From: Peronospora farinosa
Taxonomy: Eukaryota; Oomycota; Peronosporomycetes; Peronosporales; Peronosporaceae
Assembly (NCBI GenBank): GCA_947646735.1
Contig: CANTFK010000962.1
Coordinates: forward strand, 146,219-210,218
Length of the DNA stretch: 64,000 bases
Direction of reading: 5' to 3'
In this document: positions 11,347 through 23,539 of the stretch, in pieces
Layout of the letters: each line of letters opens with the position of its first letter
How positions within the stretch are numbered: position 1 is the first letter of the stretch
Notes under the pieces: model-generated
What the model saw: only the letters and a program-made list of their open reading frames with translations
What the model was told of the DNA's origin: nothing
Databases searched by the model: none
Position numbers and translations under genes: made by a program

Positions 11347-12586
11347 GCTGTCCCCTGCGCGCTGGTCTTCCGAACTGCGGCAAGACACCGTGCATCCTTG
11401 TCCTGTCTCCTCGACATATAAGTAGGTGCCCATGTGCTTGACGATCATCCGTATTCACCAACTCACCAACCCTTTTTTTCACCAGTGGACTCTTTCAATT
11501 CTTTCTCTCGCACTTCTCCACATACGCCTGTCCCTGTTGACTGGAAACCCTGTCCCCGGTTACTCTAATCCCTGTCCCCGGGTACTGGAAACCCTGTCCC
11601 GGTTACTGGAAACCCTGTCCCCGGGTACTGGAAACCCTGTCCCGGTTACTGGAAACCCTGTCCCCGGTAGCTGGTATCCCTGTCCCTGGTAGCTGGTATC
11701 CCTGTCCCTGGTAATGGAAATCCTGTCCCCGGTGCCTTGTCCCCCGTAACTGGTATCCTGTCCCTGATGACCCTCATTTGAATCTTGGAACCTTGCAAGG
11801 CCTGGATTATTTCCCCTTTTATTGTGATATCCTCAGGGACCCCGACTTTTTTCTGGCACTTCTCCACAGCTGTCCCCTGCGCTCTGGTCTTCCGAACTGC
11901 GTTAAGATCCCGTGCATCCTTGTCTTGCTCCCTTGGAAAAGTAGTAAGTGTCCATGTATTTGATGGCCAGACGTTTTTACCAACTCACAATCGTGTTCTT
12001 TGCCCGTGACATCCCTCAATTCTTTCTTCGACGGGCCCCTAGATTGGCGGATTCCGCCAGAAAACCTAAATCTGGTCTTCTTCCAAAATTGTTGGTGTCT
12101 ACTGGTAATTAAAGTCCGATCCTCCTTCAAGTCGGTATTGTCTACTGGGAAACCACCTATTTCTGATTTTCCTCGAGAGTCGGAGGGGTCTTCTGGACAG
12201 TTCAAGCCGGGTCTTTCTCTAAAATCAGCGGGGTCTACTAGAAAACCCAAGTCTGGTCCTCCTTCAAATTTCCGGGGTCCTTTAGGAAAGCTGTTCAAGT
12301 AATCGCGTTCGTGGGAACAGCGGCCGGTGTCTAGATATCCTGTCTCCTCTTCGGTATAATGTCTGTTTTGTCAACCTGGTGGAGATCCATGATGCCTACA
12401 TAGACGCATCATACCAGAGCCTGCGGGAGGACCGGCACCGTCTTCCCTTTTCCGTGGCTCTTCGCGCCAGCAGTACGTACATCTCTCGGCTTTATGACGC
12501 AGAAAAAAAAGCGGAGGACTAAGGCGACGAAGGCTTGGATGAGGGTGCTGAAGAAAGTCTTGCAAGGGATGGTGGCAAGTGGACTA
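11347..12586 (+). pseudogene. Decayed antisense accessory gene, internal 3
   Basis: Nearly identical to internal 2, including the deletion after GGTGGCAAGTGGAC. It supports a recent duplication of one LTR-internal unit. Non-coding remnant. Confidence 0.7.
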
Positions 12587-12587
12587 C

Positions 12588-13114
12588 TTCACACTTATTA
12601 CTCTGCTGCACTTCTCGAATACATAACTTGACCAATTTTTGTGCATACAACAATTCCACCTCCATCTTGCATCATCTTGGCTTTCCCAAAATGAACTCTC
12701 CCCTGTACTCCTCGTGATTCTGCATTGCTTCAAATCGATTTCGTTTCTTCTTCTTGTTCTTGGACACTGTAGGATCTTGAGTGGTACGTTGGGAGACTCT
12801 ACTGTTTTCTTAGCTTTCACTGTCAAACTTGGGACCCCTGGACCATAATGTTTAACATGGCCCACGTTGTCTTCTTCAGAGAAGACATAAGGGGGGAGGA
12901 TTTTTGGCTTTTCTTCATATTCCACCTTGACCTCAATAGCAGAGCTCCTCCCCGGGCTCTGCAGGTCCTCCGATCCTTCTTCCTTCTTGATCACTGGCGA
13001 TCCGGTTTCCAGTGTCTTGGTTGTCCCTTGGTCTATTTTGACCGATGTCTTTTCTTTTTCGTAGGGCTCACGGTGAAATCCCGCGTCTCCCGAAGATTCG
13101 GGCACGCGCACCAT
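12588..13114 (-). pseudogene. Gag N-terminus fused to pol tail, internal 3
   Basis: ATG at 13114-13112 next to LTR4. Same fusion near 12743. It differs from internal 2 at a few positions, for example the codon after MVRVP. Confidence 0.8.
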
Positions 13115-14803
13115 TGTGGTGGAGTGGATTCTCAAACAACGTAGGAGATCCACAAACACACACAGCGCCGGACTGCCGACTTACGGAGGGGGTACCCCGA
13201 TACCGTGTCGTGTTAGCCTTGGGTCTCACCTTGTGTACCCGTCGGCTTGGCTGGTCTTGCTCCTCGGTTGACGCAGAAGACCTATAGACTTGGTCTTATA
13301 TAGAGGGACTTGGTGGTCCCCGAGTGGATATGCTTCACTCGGGACCGGGTTTCTTGTGCTCAATCGACTGTGTCGAGAGCAATGCACCTGGTACTACGTA
13401 CCCCTTTGGTGTCTGACTGTTCTTGGACCCCTTTGTGTTCTTCCCCGTAGGAAAACCGCTTCCTATAGCGGGTCTTGAATGGGTACGAACCCACAGGCCA
13501 AAATACTTCCTGGGGTTCGTTCGAGCTTGAATCTTACCAAACGACTGTCTTCAACGGGGGGGGGGGGGGGGGGCAAACAAATCCCTTCCTCGGAACAGGT
13601 GGGTAGATCGAAACAAGTTCGCACTTGAGTCTTGACACCTCAGGCCAACTATCCTGAGGTTCAACTTGCGTAGCTTGAGCCGTCACCTCACCTGACGTCG
13701 GTGGGCCAAAGGGTATCCCGCCCGGAAGAGGTGAGGTAACGGAGAAGCTTGGAAGGGGCGCTTAAAGCTGCCACGTGTAATGCAAATTCGAGTGTGTTTA
13801 TTTATCTTATTATCTGTATGATTTTCTTGCCTAACCCTAACCCTTTGCTCTGGATGGTACCACGTGTCAACTTGTGGACGAACAACAGGCTCTTTTGGGA
13901 CATGGGTCTTGTACCGGCTCTGCACTTTAAAAAAGCCTTGTACCTTCTATTCCCTGGGGTCCACTGGTCACCTGGGTCCACCGGTCACCTGGGTCCACCG
14001 GTCACCTGATGTCCACCTGTCACCTGGGGTACACCTGTCACCTGGGGTACACCTGTCACCTGATGTCCACCGGTCACCTGATGTCCACCTGTCACCTGGG
14101 GTCCACCGGTCACCTGATGTCCACCTGTCACCTGGGGTCCTTCTGTCGCCTGGGGTCCACCTGTCGCCTGGGGTCCACTGGTCGCCTGGGTCCACTGGTC
14201 GCCTGGGGTCCACCTGTCGCCTGGGGTCCACCTGTTGTCTGGGGTCCACCTGTTGTCTGGGTCCACCTGTAGCCTGGGGTCCACTGGTCGCCTGGGGTCC
14301 ACCTGCCGCCTGGGGTCCACCTGTCGCCTGGGGTCTACCTGTGGCCTGGAGTCCACCTCCACCGGTCAGCTGAGTCCACCGGTCACCTGGGTTCACTGGT
14401 CACCTGGGTCCACCTGTAGCCTGGGGTCCACTGGTCGCCTGGGGTCCACCTGTCGCCTGGGGTCCACCTGTCGCCTGGGGTCCACCGGTCACCTGGGTCC
14501 ACCAGTCACCTGGGTTCACCAGTCACCTGGGGTCCACCTGTCACCTGGGGTCAACCGGTCACCTTGGGTCAATTGGTCACCTTGGGTCAATTGGTCACCT
14601 GGGGTCAACCTAAGCTGCCCTAGCGGCACTGGACCTTCGGGCTGTAGTGTAGGGAAACCTGGTACCTTCTACGAACTCGGGACCTTGGACTAGTTCGGGC
14701 CCTGGTCACTCCTTTTCACTCATTCATGAGAGTGACCGAGATCATTCACGCCAGTTATTATAATAACTACGAAGGGTCTCCATTTCTCTGGCACTTCTAC
14801 ACA
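13115..14803 (-). repeat. Family-B LTR4 (1689 bp)
   Basis: Plus-strand order TGTGGTGGAGTGG...TTCTACACA. It has the longest G run of the array (18 G, 13556-13573) and a minisatellite with GTCACCTGATGTCCACC variants (about 13955-14607). Shared between internals 3 and 4. Confidence 0.9.
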
Positions 14804-16395
14804 GCTGTCCCCTGCGCGCTGGTCTTCCGAACTGCGGCAAGACACCGTGCATCCTTGTCCTGTCTCCTCGACATATAAGTAGGTGCCCATGTGCTTGACG
14901 ATCATCCGTATTCACCAACTCACCAACCCTTTTTTTCACCAGTGGACTCTTTCAATTCTTTCTCTCGCACTTCTCCACATACGCCTGTCCCTGTTGACTG
15001 GAAACCCTGTCCCCGGTTACTCTAATCCCTGTCCCCGGGTACTGGAAACCCTGTCCCGGTTACTGGAAACCCTGTCCCCGGGTACTGGAAACCCTGTCCC
15101 GGTTACTGGAAACCCTGTCCCCGGTAGCTGGTATCCCTGTCCCTGGTAGCTGGTATCCCTGTCCCTGGTAATGGAAATCCTGTCCCCGGTGCCCTGTCCC
15201 CCGTAACTGGTATCCTGTCCCTGATGACCCTCATTTGAATCTTGGAACCTTGCAAGGCCTGGATTATTTCCCCTTTTATTGTGATATCCTCAGGGACCCC
15301 GACTTTTTTCTGGCACTTCTCCACAGCTGTCCCCTGCGCTCTGGTCTTCCGAACTGCGTTAAGATCCCGTGCATCCTTGTCTTGCTCCCTTGGAAAAGTA
15401 GTAAGTGTCCATGTATTTGATGGCCAGACGTTTTTACCAACTCACAATCGTGTTCTTTGCCCGTGACATCCCTCAATTCTTTCTTCGACGGGCCCCTAGA
15501 TTGGCGGATTCCGCCAGAAAACCTAAATCTGGTCTTCTTCCAAAATTGTTGGTGTCTACTGGTAATTAAAGTCCGATCCTCCTTCAAGTCGGTATTGTCT
15601 ACTGGGAAACCACCTATTTCTGATTTTCCTCGAGAGTCGGAGGGGTCTTCTGGACAGTTCAAGCCGGGTCTTTCTCTAAAATCAGCGGGGTCTACTAGAA
15701 AACCCAAGTCTGGTCCTCCTTCAAATTTCCGGGGTCCTTTAGGAAAGCTGTTCAAGTAATCGCGTTCGTGGGAACAGCGGCCGGTGTCTAGATATCCTGT
15801 CTCCTCTTCGGTATAATGTCTGTTTTGTCAACCTGGTGGAGATCCATGATGCCTACATAGACGCATCATACCAGAGCCTGCGGGAGGACCGACACCGTCT
15901 TCCCTTTTCCGTGGCTCTTCGCGCCAGCAGTACGTACATCTCTCGGCTTTATGACGCAGAAAAAAAGCGGAGGACTAAGGCGACGAAGGCTTGGATGAGG
16001 GTGCTGAAGAAAGTCTTGCAAGGGATGGTGGCAAGTGGACATCCTGCTGGACCCCTTCTTCCAGTCGGTTACTCCCACACGTCAGCTGTCGTTCTGGTAC
16101 TAACCGGGTCAACCAGAGGGAATTCTCAAGCGGGTCTGTTCGACGTGTTGCAGGTAGTGGATGACGTAGCTTCTATCGCATCTCGTATCACAAGAACATC
16201 CAAGAGCATCCCGCCTTCGGAGTTCCCCGCCTCCATGGTAAGTTCTCTGCCCGACAGCGCCTGAGGGTCATTACCAGCTTTGAGGGTATCCATCATAAGC
16301 TGATAATGCCATTTCATCTCGAAATCCCTAGCACATTCTCGATCTTCCTCCTTGATGCCATATCTTAGGTGGACCCTCGGGGTCCTCTGCAGGTT
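14804..16395 (+). pseudogene. Decayed antisense accessory gene, internal 4
   Basis: Leader and intron as in the other units, type-C repeat (about 14998-15326), second leader, linker repeat (about 15464-15759) and the longest surviving C-terminal domain of the array. That domain (15836-16264) is open for 142 codons and starts EIHDAYIDASYQSL, RLYDAEKKRRTKATK, AWMRVLKKVLQGM. It diverges in frame after about 16040. Homologous to residues 574-736 of the intact protein. Non-functional. Confidence 0.75.
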
Positions 16396-16396
16396 A

Positions 16397-16930
16397 TCAA
16401 TACTTCACACTTATTACTCTGCTGCACTTCTCGAATACATAACTTGACCAATTTTTGTGCATACAACAATTCCACCTCCATCTTGCATCATCTTGGCTTT
16501 CCCAAAATGAACTCTCCCCTGTACTCCTCGTGATTCTGCATTGCTTCAAATCGATTTCGTTTCTTCTTCTTGTTCTTGGACACTGTAGGATCTTGAGTGG
16601 TACGTTGGGAGACTCTACTGTTTTCTTAGCTTTCACTGTCAAACTTGGGACCCCTGGACCATAATGTTTAACATGGCCCACGTTGTCTTCTTCAGAGAAG
16701 ACATAAGGGGGGAGGATTTTTGGCTTTTCTTCATATTCCACCTTGACCTCAATAGCAGAGCTCCTCCCCGGGCTCTGCAGGTCCTCCGATCCTTCTTCCT
16801 TCTTGATCACTGGCGATCCGGTTTCCAGTGTCTTGGTTGTCCCTTGGTCTATTTTGACCGATGTCTTTTCTTTTTCGTAGGGCTCACGGTGAAATCCCGC
16901 GTCTCCCGAAGATTCGGGCACGCGCACCAT
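16397..16930 (-). pseudogene. Gag N-terminus fused to pol tail, internal 4
   Basis: ATG at 16930-16928 next to LTR5. Same fusion (near 16559) as the three other units. Confidence 0.8.
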
Positions 16931-18426
16931 TGTGGTGGAGTGGATTCTCAAACAACGTAGGAGATCCACAAACACACACAGCGCCGGACTGCCGACTTAC
17001 GGAGGGGGTACCCCGATACCGTGTCGTGTTAGCCTTGGGTCTCACCTTGTGTACCCGTCGGCTTGGCTGGTCTTGCTCCTCGGTTGACGCAGAAGACCTA
17101 TAGACTTGGTCTTATATAGAGGGACTTGGTGGTCCCCGAGTGGATATGCTTCACTCGGGACCGGGTTTCTTGTGCTCAATCGACTGTGTCGAGAGCAATG
17201 CACCTGGTACTACGTACCCCTTTGGTGTCTGACTGTTCTTGGACCCCTTTGTGTTCTTCCCCGTAGGAAAACCGCTTCCTATAGCGGGTCTTGAATGGGT
17301 ACGAACCCACAGGCCAAAATACTTCCTGGGGTTCGTTCGAGCTTGAATCTTACCAAACGACTGTCTTCAACGGGGGGGGGGGGGGCAAACAAATACCTTC
17401 CTCGGAACAGGTGGGTAGATCGAAACAAGTTCGCACTTGAGTCTTGACACCTCAGGCCAACTATCCTGAGGTTCAACTTGCGTAGCTTGAGCCGTCACCT
17501 CACCTGACGTCGGTGGGCCAAAGGGTATCCCGCCCGGAAGAGGTGAGGTAACGGAGAAGCTTGGAAGGGGCGCTTAAAGCTGCCACGTGTAATGCAAATT
17601 CGAGTGTGTTTATTTATCTTATTCTCTGTATTCTTTCTTGCCTAACCCTAACCCTTTGCTCTGGATGGTACCACGTGTCAACTTGTGGACGAACAACAGG
17701 CTCTTTTGGGACATGGGTCTTGTACCGGCTCTGCACTTTAAAAAAGCCTTGTACCTTCTATTCCCTGGGGTCCACTGGTCACCTGGGTCCACCGGTCACC
17801 TGGGTCCACCGGTCACCTGGGTCCACCGGTCACCTGATGTCCACCTGTCACCTGGGGTACACCTGTCACCTGGGGTCCTTCTGTCGCCTGGGGTCCACCT
17901 GTAGCCTGGGGTCCACTGGTCGCCTGGGTCCACTGGTCGCCTGGGGTCCACCTGTCGCCTGGGGTCCACCTGTTGTCTGGGGTCCACCTGTTGTCTGGGG
18001 TCCACCTGTTGCCTGGAGTCCACCAGTCACCCGGGTCCACCGGTCACCTGGGTCCACCGGTCAGCTGAGTATACCGGTCATCTGGGTCCACTGGTCACCT
18101 GGGTCCACCTGTAGCCTGGGGTCCACCGGTCACCTGGGTCCACCAGTCACCTGGGTTCACCAGTCACCTGGGGTCCACCTGTCACCTGGGGTCAACCGGT
18201 CACCTTGGGTCAATTGGTCACCTGGGGTCAACCTAAGCTGCCCTAGCGGCACTGGACCTTCGGGCTGTAGTGTAGGGAAACCTGGTACCTTCTACGAACT
18301 CGGGACCGTGGACTAGTTCGGGCCCTGGTCACTCCTTTTCACTCATTCATGAGAGTGACCGAGATCATTCACGCCAGTTATTATAATAACTACGAAGGGC
18401 CCCCATTTCTATGGCACTTCTCCACA
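16931..18426 (-). repeat. Family-B LTR5 (1496 bp), outer end of array
   Basis: Plus-strand order TGTGGTGGAGTGG...GGCACTTCTCCACA. It has 14 G at 17372-17385 and a minisatellite at about 17764-18230. Unlike the other LTRs it is not followed by the GCTGTCCCCTGC purine-tract complement, so it is the outer 5' LTR of the array. The flank is unrelated Copia sequence (ATGA at 18427-18430 would be the target duplication). Confidence 0.9.
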
Positions 18427-19548
18427 ATGACAGATAAACTTGAACCGTATATCCATGTGCTTGGCGCTGGAGGTGCTCTTATCCGACTCGATCTAATTGA
18501 TGGCATCTTGGTTGTCGATCCACATCGGCATGGGTTCGCGCACACGTAGCTTCAATTCTTTCAGTACTTCCTTTGAGCCTACTAGTTTGCGGCCAGCTTG
18601 TGATGCAGAAAAGCTTCATATTGCTTAGCGAAACTTCTGATTGCTTCTTGCACAGCCATAGAATAACAGATCCATCCATAGTTATTACCCGACCCGACAA
18701 AGACTTACGGTCAGTTTTGTCGACAGCAAAATCTGCATCGCTCCAGCACTCGATCCGCACGCTCTCTGATGTCAAAACAACACCGTTTAAGCGCAAATTT
18801 AGACCCTTTGACATCTATAAGTATCTCAAGATACGCTTAGCGGTCTTCCAATTTTTGGTCGTCGGCTTGTGCGTCTGTCTCGTGGCCTTGTTACTGCGAA
18901 ACATATGTCTGGGCGCGTTCATCTTGTGATCCATAGTAGACTTTTCACCAGCAACTGGAGCGACTTTACACTTGGGTCACCTTTTCCGCCTCTTGCAGGC
19001 AGGTAATCCAGATAACCTTCGTCATCCATGCTGTACTCCTCACCGATCGGATTTCGTACTCTGTTTGCTGACTCTTCCCCAAACTCCTTTAGCAACAGGT
19101 CGATCGTGACCTCTTGATCGAAAACGTATTTAGTCGAGTCGTCCAGTTCAATCCGTAGTCTAAATTCTTCTTTACCACCCTCAAGTCCTTGATAAACAGC
19201 GAGCTCATCTCAGCAAAACAAATACCCACAGCGCTCTGTTCGGTGCCTGTAATCAACAGGTCAAAGACAAAGACATCGACCACTGTGAATGTCTTTTCTT
19301 TTTACTTGTAGTAAAGGCACATGTCCGTTGTGCATTGCTAAAACTCAACTCGTCGCAGCTTGGAGTCAAGCAATTTGCTTCACAATCGCCCAGCCTGGTT
19401 AAGTCCATATATTAACTTCTTCAACAGTAATGCTAAGCCGTTTAATAAGTCACTTAAACTCGTTCTCGTCCAAAGTCATCCCCTTTGCAACTATGTATAT
19501 GTCCAGGTGCTCCTCCTTTCAGCCTTGGCGTACACATTAATACGCCAC
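18427..19548 (-). pseudogene. Ty1/Copia RT and RNase H remnant
   Basis: Read on the minus strand from 19548 downwards. A decayed RT segment precedes DLLITGTEQ (about 19270-19240), the Copia YVDD-DLLITG region with the first part lost, followed by SLFIKDLRVVKKNLDYGL (the IKDLG-type motif). After frameshifts come NWKTAKRILRYL (about 18840) and the Copia RNase H run SDADFAVDKTDRKSLSGRV (18740-18680) and ILWLCKKQ. Several stops interrupt it. Gag, protease and integrase are not present. This is the only non-Gypsy element I recognise in the window. It is truncated on the left by LTR5. Confidence 0.8.
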
Positions 19549-19744
19549 CATGGGCTGGTACCCCTGTCCCCCTTAACTGGTATGCCTGTCCCTGGTGACT
19601 GGAAACCCTACCCTGGTGACCCTCGTCTGAACCTTGGGACCTTGCAAGGCCTAATCATTTTTTTTTCTTCGAGGGAGTGATTTAAATTTCTTTCCTCTTT
19701 ATAACGGAATCCTCAGGGGTCCCTATTCTCCTTGGCACTTCTCC
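19549..19744 (-). repeat. Diverged type-C LTR end
   Basis: Contains GTCCCCCTTAACTGGTATGCCTG-like units, then a segment parallel to 4620-4713 (CTTGGGACCTTGCAAGGCCT) and the end GGCACTTCTCCACG, followed by the purine-tract complement. Older than the array copies. Confidence 0.5.
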
Positions 19745-21090
19745 ACGACTGTCCCATGCGCGCTGGTCTTTCGAACTGCGGAAACACCCTGTGCATCCTT
19801 GCTATGCTCCCATGTCAGAGTAGTAGATGTCCATGTATATGATGGCCAGTCGTATTCGCCAACTCACAAACCATTTCTTTGCCATTGCCATCCCCCAATT
19901 CCTTCCCCGACGGGCCCCGAGATCGACGGGGACCACCAGAAAACCTAGATCTCTTCCTTCTCCAAGTTGTCGAGGTCTACTGAAAAACCACCCAATTCGG
20001 ATTTTTCTTGAGAGCCACAGGGAATCCCAAGTCTGGTCCTTCTCGAAATTGGCGGGTTATACTGAGAAAATCAAGTCTGGTCCTCCTCGAAATTGGCGGG
20101 GTCTACTAGGAAACTCAAGTGTGGTCCTCCTCCAACATCGGCGGGGCCTACTGAGAAACCTGAGTCCAGCCCGATCATTACAACCCAAAAATTTCCTGTT
20201 GCTACCCCCAAAAAGAAGAATTCGCATACGCTTCGCGTGGATCTCTGAATTCAGCTTTTTTGGCCACTTCGAGTCCGACACCGAAAGTCCAAACTCCAAT
20301 GATCCAAGGGTTCCAGAGTCTAAGGTCCTGCTGGTTCCAACGCGTGGGGCTCATCTATTCCTGGATATGCAAAGTCAAGTGTGTTTAGAGCTGAAGACAT
20401 TGCCTCATGGCCAGTTTCTATAATTAATCCCCTGCGATAACACGATTAAGCGTGCAGGACCTATGGTCCAACGTGACCCTTCCGGACTCGTGGTCGGTCT
20501 TTAGACCATCTACGGACAAAGCCATTAGATGAGAATGTGAATCTTTTAACGAAATTTCAACGTAAGCACTTGATGGACTCGTGTCCATGGGACCAGTTGA
20601 TTGTGTCCGTGGGTCCTCTCTCCTTCCCAATGTCCGGTTGGTTCGTCGACCTGGGGAAAATCCGCGGCGCATATGTCAACGCGTCATGACATAGCTTGTG
20701 GAAAGATCGGCACCATCTCCCTCTTTCCGTGGCCCTTCGCATGAAGAGCCAACCGGCTCTTCATTGCCAGAAAAAGCGGCGGATTAGGGCGAGAAAGGCT
20801 TGGATGGGGGTGCTGAAGAAGGTCTTATAAAGGGATAATGGCAGGTCACTGTGACCTTGACATCTTGCTGGACCCCTTCTTCCATCCGGTTAATCCCATA
20901 CGTCAGCTGTCCTTCTATCCCGCGTGTCAACGAGGGTAATTTTCAAGAGAGGCTGTTGGAGGCGTTGCGGGTGTGGATGATTCTGGCCCCTGGCGCATCT
21001 TTTATTACAAGAACATCAAGAGCACCCCACCTTCGGGTTTTCACGTCCTTCTGGTATGTTTTTTCTACCTGAAAGCATCTGAGGCTCGTA
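19745..21090 (+). pseudogene. Old decayed antisense accessory gene
   Basis: Diverged relative of the gene at 33188-35461. The leader has a 63-nt intron-like segment (19823-19885, GTAG...AT). The repeat linker (19960-20200, units like KSGPPRNWRGLLG) remains partly open. The C-terminal domain is recognisable from about 20600 to 21070: GHCDLDILLDPFF at 20849-20890, with frameshifts and stops around it. Followed at 21090-21340 by the pol-tail non-coding region. Confidence 0.65.
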
Positions 21091-21340
21091 AATAGCTTTC
21101 CACGTATTCATCGTAAGCTGTTAATTTCATTTCATCTCATAACTTCATAGTAAAATTCAGATCTTTCTCCTTCGAGTCATGTCGTGAATGGGGCCCGGGG
21201 TCTTCTGCAGGTCGAAAATACTTCTATTTGCGCTGCACTTTCGAATATATAACTTGACCAATTCTTGAATGTGTAACATATACCACCTCCTTCTTGCATC
21301 ATCTTGGCCTTTCCAAAATTAACTCTCCCCTCTCACTTAA

Positions 21341-21783
21341 AAAAAAATGAGGCAAATCAATGTGACCCACCCTCGTGAATGTGATATCCATGGATGGATT
21401 TACATTCAACGGGAATGACGCCCAGTTGGGACTAGGCGTCATGGTGACACTTCAGACGGACTTCATCAGCGAGATTTAATATTTATGAAACTCGCAAGTA
21501 AGGATGCGCTTCTATAGAGACGCGTATCAGATCTTTACATTTGACCAATCAATAGTTAGATCTATATTTAATTACTTTCTATTACAGATAATTCAGTCTT
21601 AAATTTACTACATCACGCTTACTGCGCGCAGGAAGACTGAAAACAGCTTCCGCGACACAGTTTGGTGCTTGTTTTATGAGTTCGTTGCGCGGTTCGATTA
21701 ATGCGATAGGCAACGGTGGGTACAGTGCTCACCGCCGATTAACACAACCACCGCACGCGGAGGTAAGACACTCTAATTGCTTC
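21341..21783. other. Unassigned segment
   Basis: About 440 bp between the decayed B 3' region and the family-A LTR end at 21784. I see no ORF of note, no tandem repeat and no similarity to the other elements in the window. It includes an A9 run at 21340-21348. It may be a host remnant or a fragment of another element. Confidence 0.4.
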
Positions 21784-22425
21784 TGTGGTGAAGTGGCGAT
21801 CACAAAATTTCTGATGTGATCCCGACTCTCCACTGGCGCCCGGACGACCGACTAACGGAGGGGGTACCCCGTATCCGTGTAACTTTTCTTCCTCACCTTG
21901 TGTAGGGCAGGCTGCACTCTTCTCGGTGGACTTGAATCGATGCTGAGCTTAACCGTGGCTGGGGATTGGTCGGGGGAGGGGAAGGTCGATCACGTGGAAA
22001 ATCCTCACGCGATCGAAAGTTGTATGTGGGGTGCTCTATGAGTCACCCTGGTCTGCCTTGAGACCGCCTTATCCAGATGTAGATACTTGATCCACTTGAT
22101 TTCACTTGATCTTCTGACCACTTGAGCCGTCTCGATCTTGCGCCTTGTCCTTTACGTTGTATACTGCGTCCGATCGCAGGGGGGTTTTGATTGGGTGGAG
22201 AGTTCTTGTAATCCCTGGCCAAACAATCCAGGGATATCACTTTTCTTAGCGTAGCAGAAGCTCTTGATCGTCGGGGGCCAAACTTATCCGCCCGGAAGAG
22301 AAGTCTGCGTGCGTGCTTAGAAGTAAAAGAAACTCTGTTTAATGTTAACCAACGAAATAATAAATCCTACGTATGTATGACAGTACCTACTGCCGCGTGT
22401 CGTCTTTTCAGGAAAATCGCATTCA
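21784..22425 (-). repeat. Family-A LTR 3' part
   Basis: Reverse complement of the region 2300-2967: TGTGGTGAAGTGGCGATCAC at 21784, the GGGGTACCCC hairpin at about 21866 and the CCAAT-like GTTAACCAACG block near 22345. It is truncated before the tandem array and joined directly to pol sequence. Confidence 0.85.
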
Positions 22426-22772
22426 TCATTGGATCGTGTCGTGAGTTTCACCGTTTCCGTATTCCTTTATTCTGCTTCCTCTTTTGAGCGTGTTAAGATC
22501 ATCTTTGGTGTAGGGTACGAAGGATGATCCACTAGCGGTCCGGTATATTCTTCCGGTGGTTCTTCTTCTCGATCCGTTGTCGCTTCGAACGCTAATGTCT
22601 GCCATTCGTTATACCGACGCGATCCTACCGAGACATATCCTGGGGACCGAGGTATCATATCAGCGACCATCCACCAACCTAATGGCGATCCATGACTTAA
22701 AATCACTTCTTGATCGCCGATATTAGTCAGCTGTAGATACTTGATCTGACCTGGTCCCGTAGTTGCTGTAGG
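22426..22772 (-). pseudogene. Family-A protease-RT linker fragment
   Basis: Minus-strand homologue of A1 about 51530-51860: NIGDQEVILSHGSPLGWWMV and VSVGSRRYNEWQTLAFEATT are readable. It ends at the solo LTR insertion; the same gene resumes at 26273. Confidence 0.85.
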
Positions 22773-22861
22773 TGTGGTAAAGTCGATTAGGAGTTTTGGC
22801 TAAGTCCATGTATTAATTTTATCGAAAAATCCGGAGCTGAATTATCAAGACTTTTCTAGCC

Positions 22862-23062
22862 AACGGTTGGATCCCTTTCCCATAATGGCTGGATCCCTTT
22901 CCTATAACAGTTGGACCCCTTTCCCAGAACGGTTGGATCCCTTTCTCATAACGGTTGGATCCCTGTCCCGCTTACAGTTGGACCCCTTTCCCATGACGGT
23001 TGGATCCTTTTCCCATAACGGTTGGACCCCTTTCCCGCTAACGGTCGGCTCCCTTTCCACCA
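22862..23062. repeat. 22-bp minisatellite GGTTGGATCCCTTTCCCATAAC
   Basis: About nine imperfect units with GGATCCCTTTCC and GGACCCCTTTCC variants, inside the U3 of the solo LTR. Not seen in the other family-A LTRs of the window. Confidence 0.9.
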
Positions 23063-23539
23063 CTAAGTCACTTACTAAAATGACTTATTGGGTGTGGTGG
23101 AGTCGATCGTAATTTATGGATGATCGAATGGAAAAGTACCGTTGATCGTGGCATGGATCATATTTCCATGTTATATTGGATTATCATGGAATAGATTACC
23201 GCTTGGATATACTTGGTTCCAGTATCGGTTGATCCAACTGGATGTATTAAAATTGCACGGATATTACTTGACTGTGGAATATTGGAATTTCTCAAAGTGT
23301 GGATCGCGGCCTCAATTAATTGTAATGGACAAATCATGATCCGAGATACATATCGTATCACTATCGAGTTTGGATAGCACCGCGATCCAAGTCTGGATCG
23401 CACTGCAATCTTAGTATTCAGGTGGATCCGCGATCCGTGATTCTGTTATTTCACTGTGGAGGAGCGAGTAAACAATTTTCATAAATTGTAGATCGCGATT
23501 CAAGTGTGGATCACACATCAAGGATCGATCCCGAAAAAT

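Larger units (their letters stand above)
2968..18426 (-). mobile_element. Tandem array of non-autonomous family-B elements sharing LTRs
   Basis: Five minus-oriented LTRs alternate with four internal regions: LTR1 2968-4134 (truncated), internal 4135-6316, LTR2 6317-7969, internal 7970-9737, LTR3 9738-11346, internal 11347-13114, LTR4 13115-14803, internal 14804-16930, LTR5 16931-18426. In element sense each internal region has the Gag N-terminus, an abrupt fusion to the last codons of pol, the decayed antisense accessory gene, the purine tract and the next LTR. All four share the same gag-pol deletion junction, so they descend from one defective progenitor. Internals 2 and 3 have the same length (1768 bp) and share a deletion of about 0.35 kb, so they duplicated most recently. 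Confidence 0.9.
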
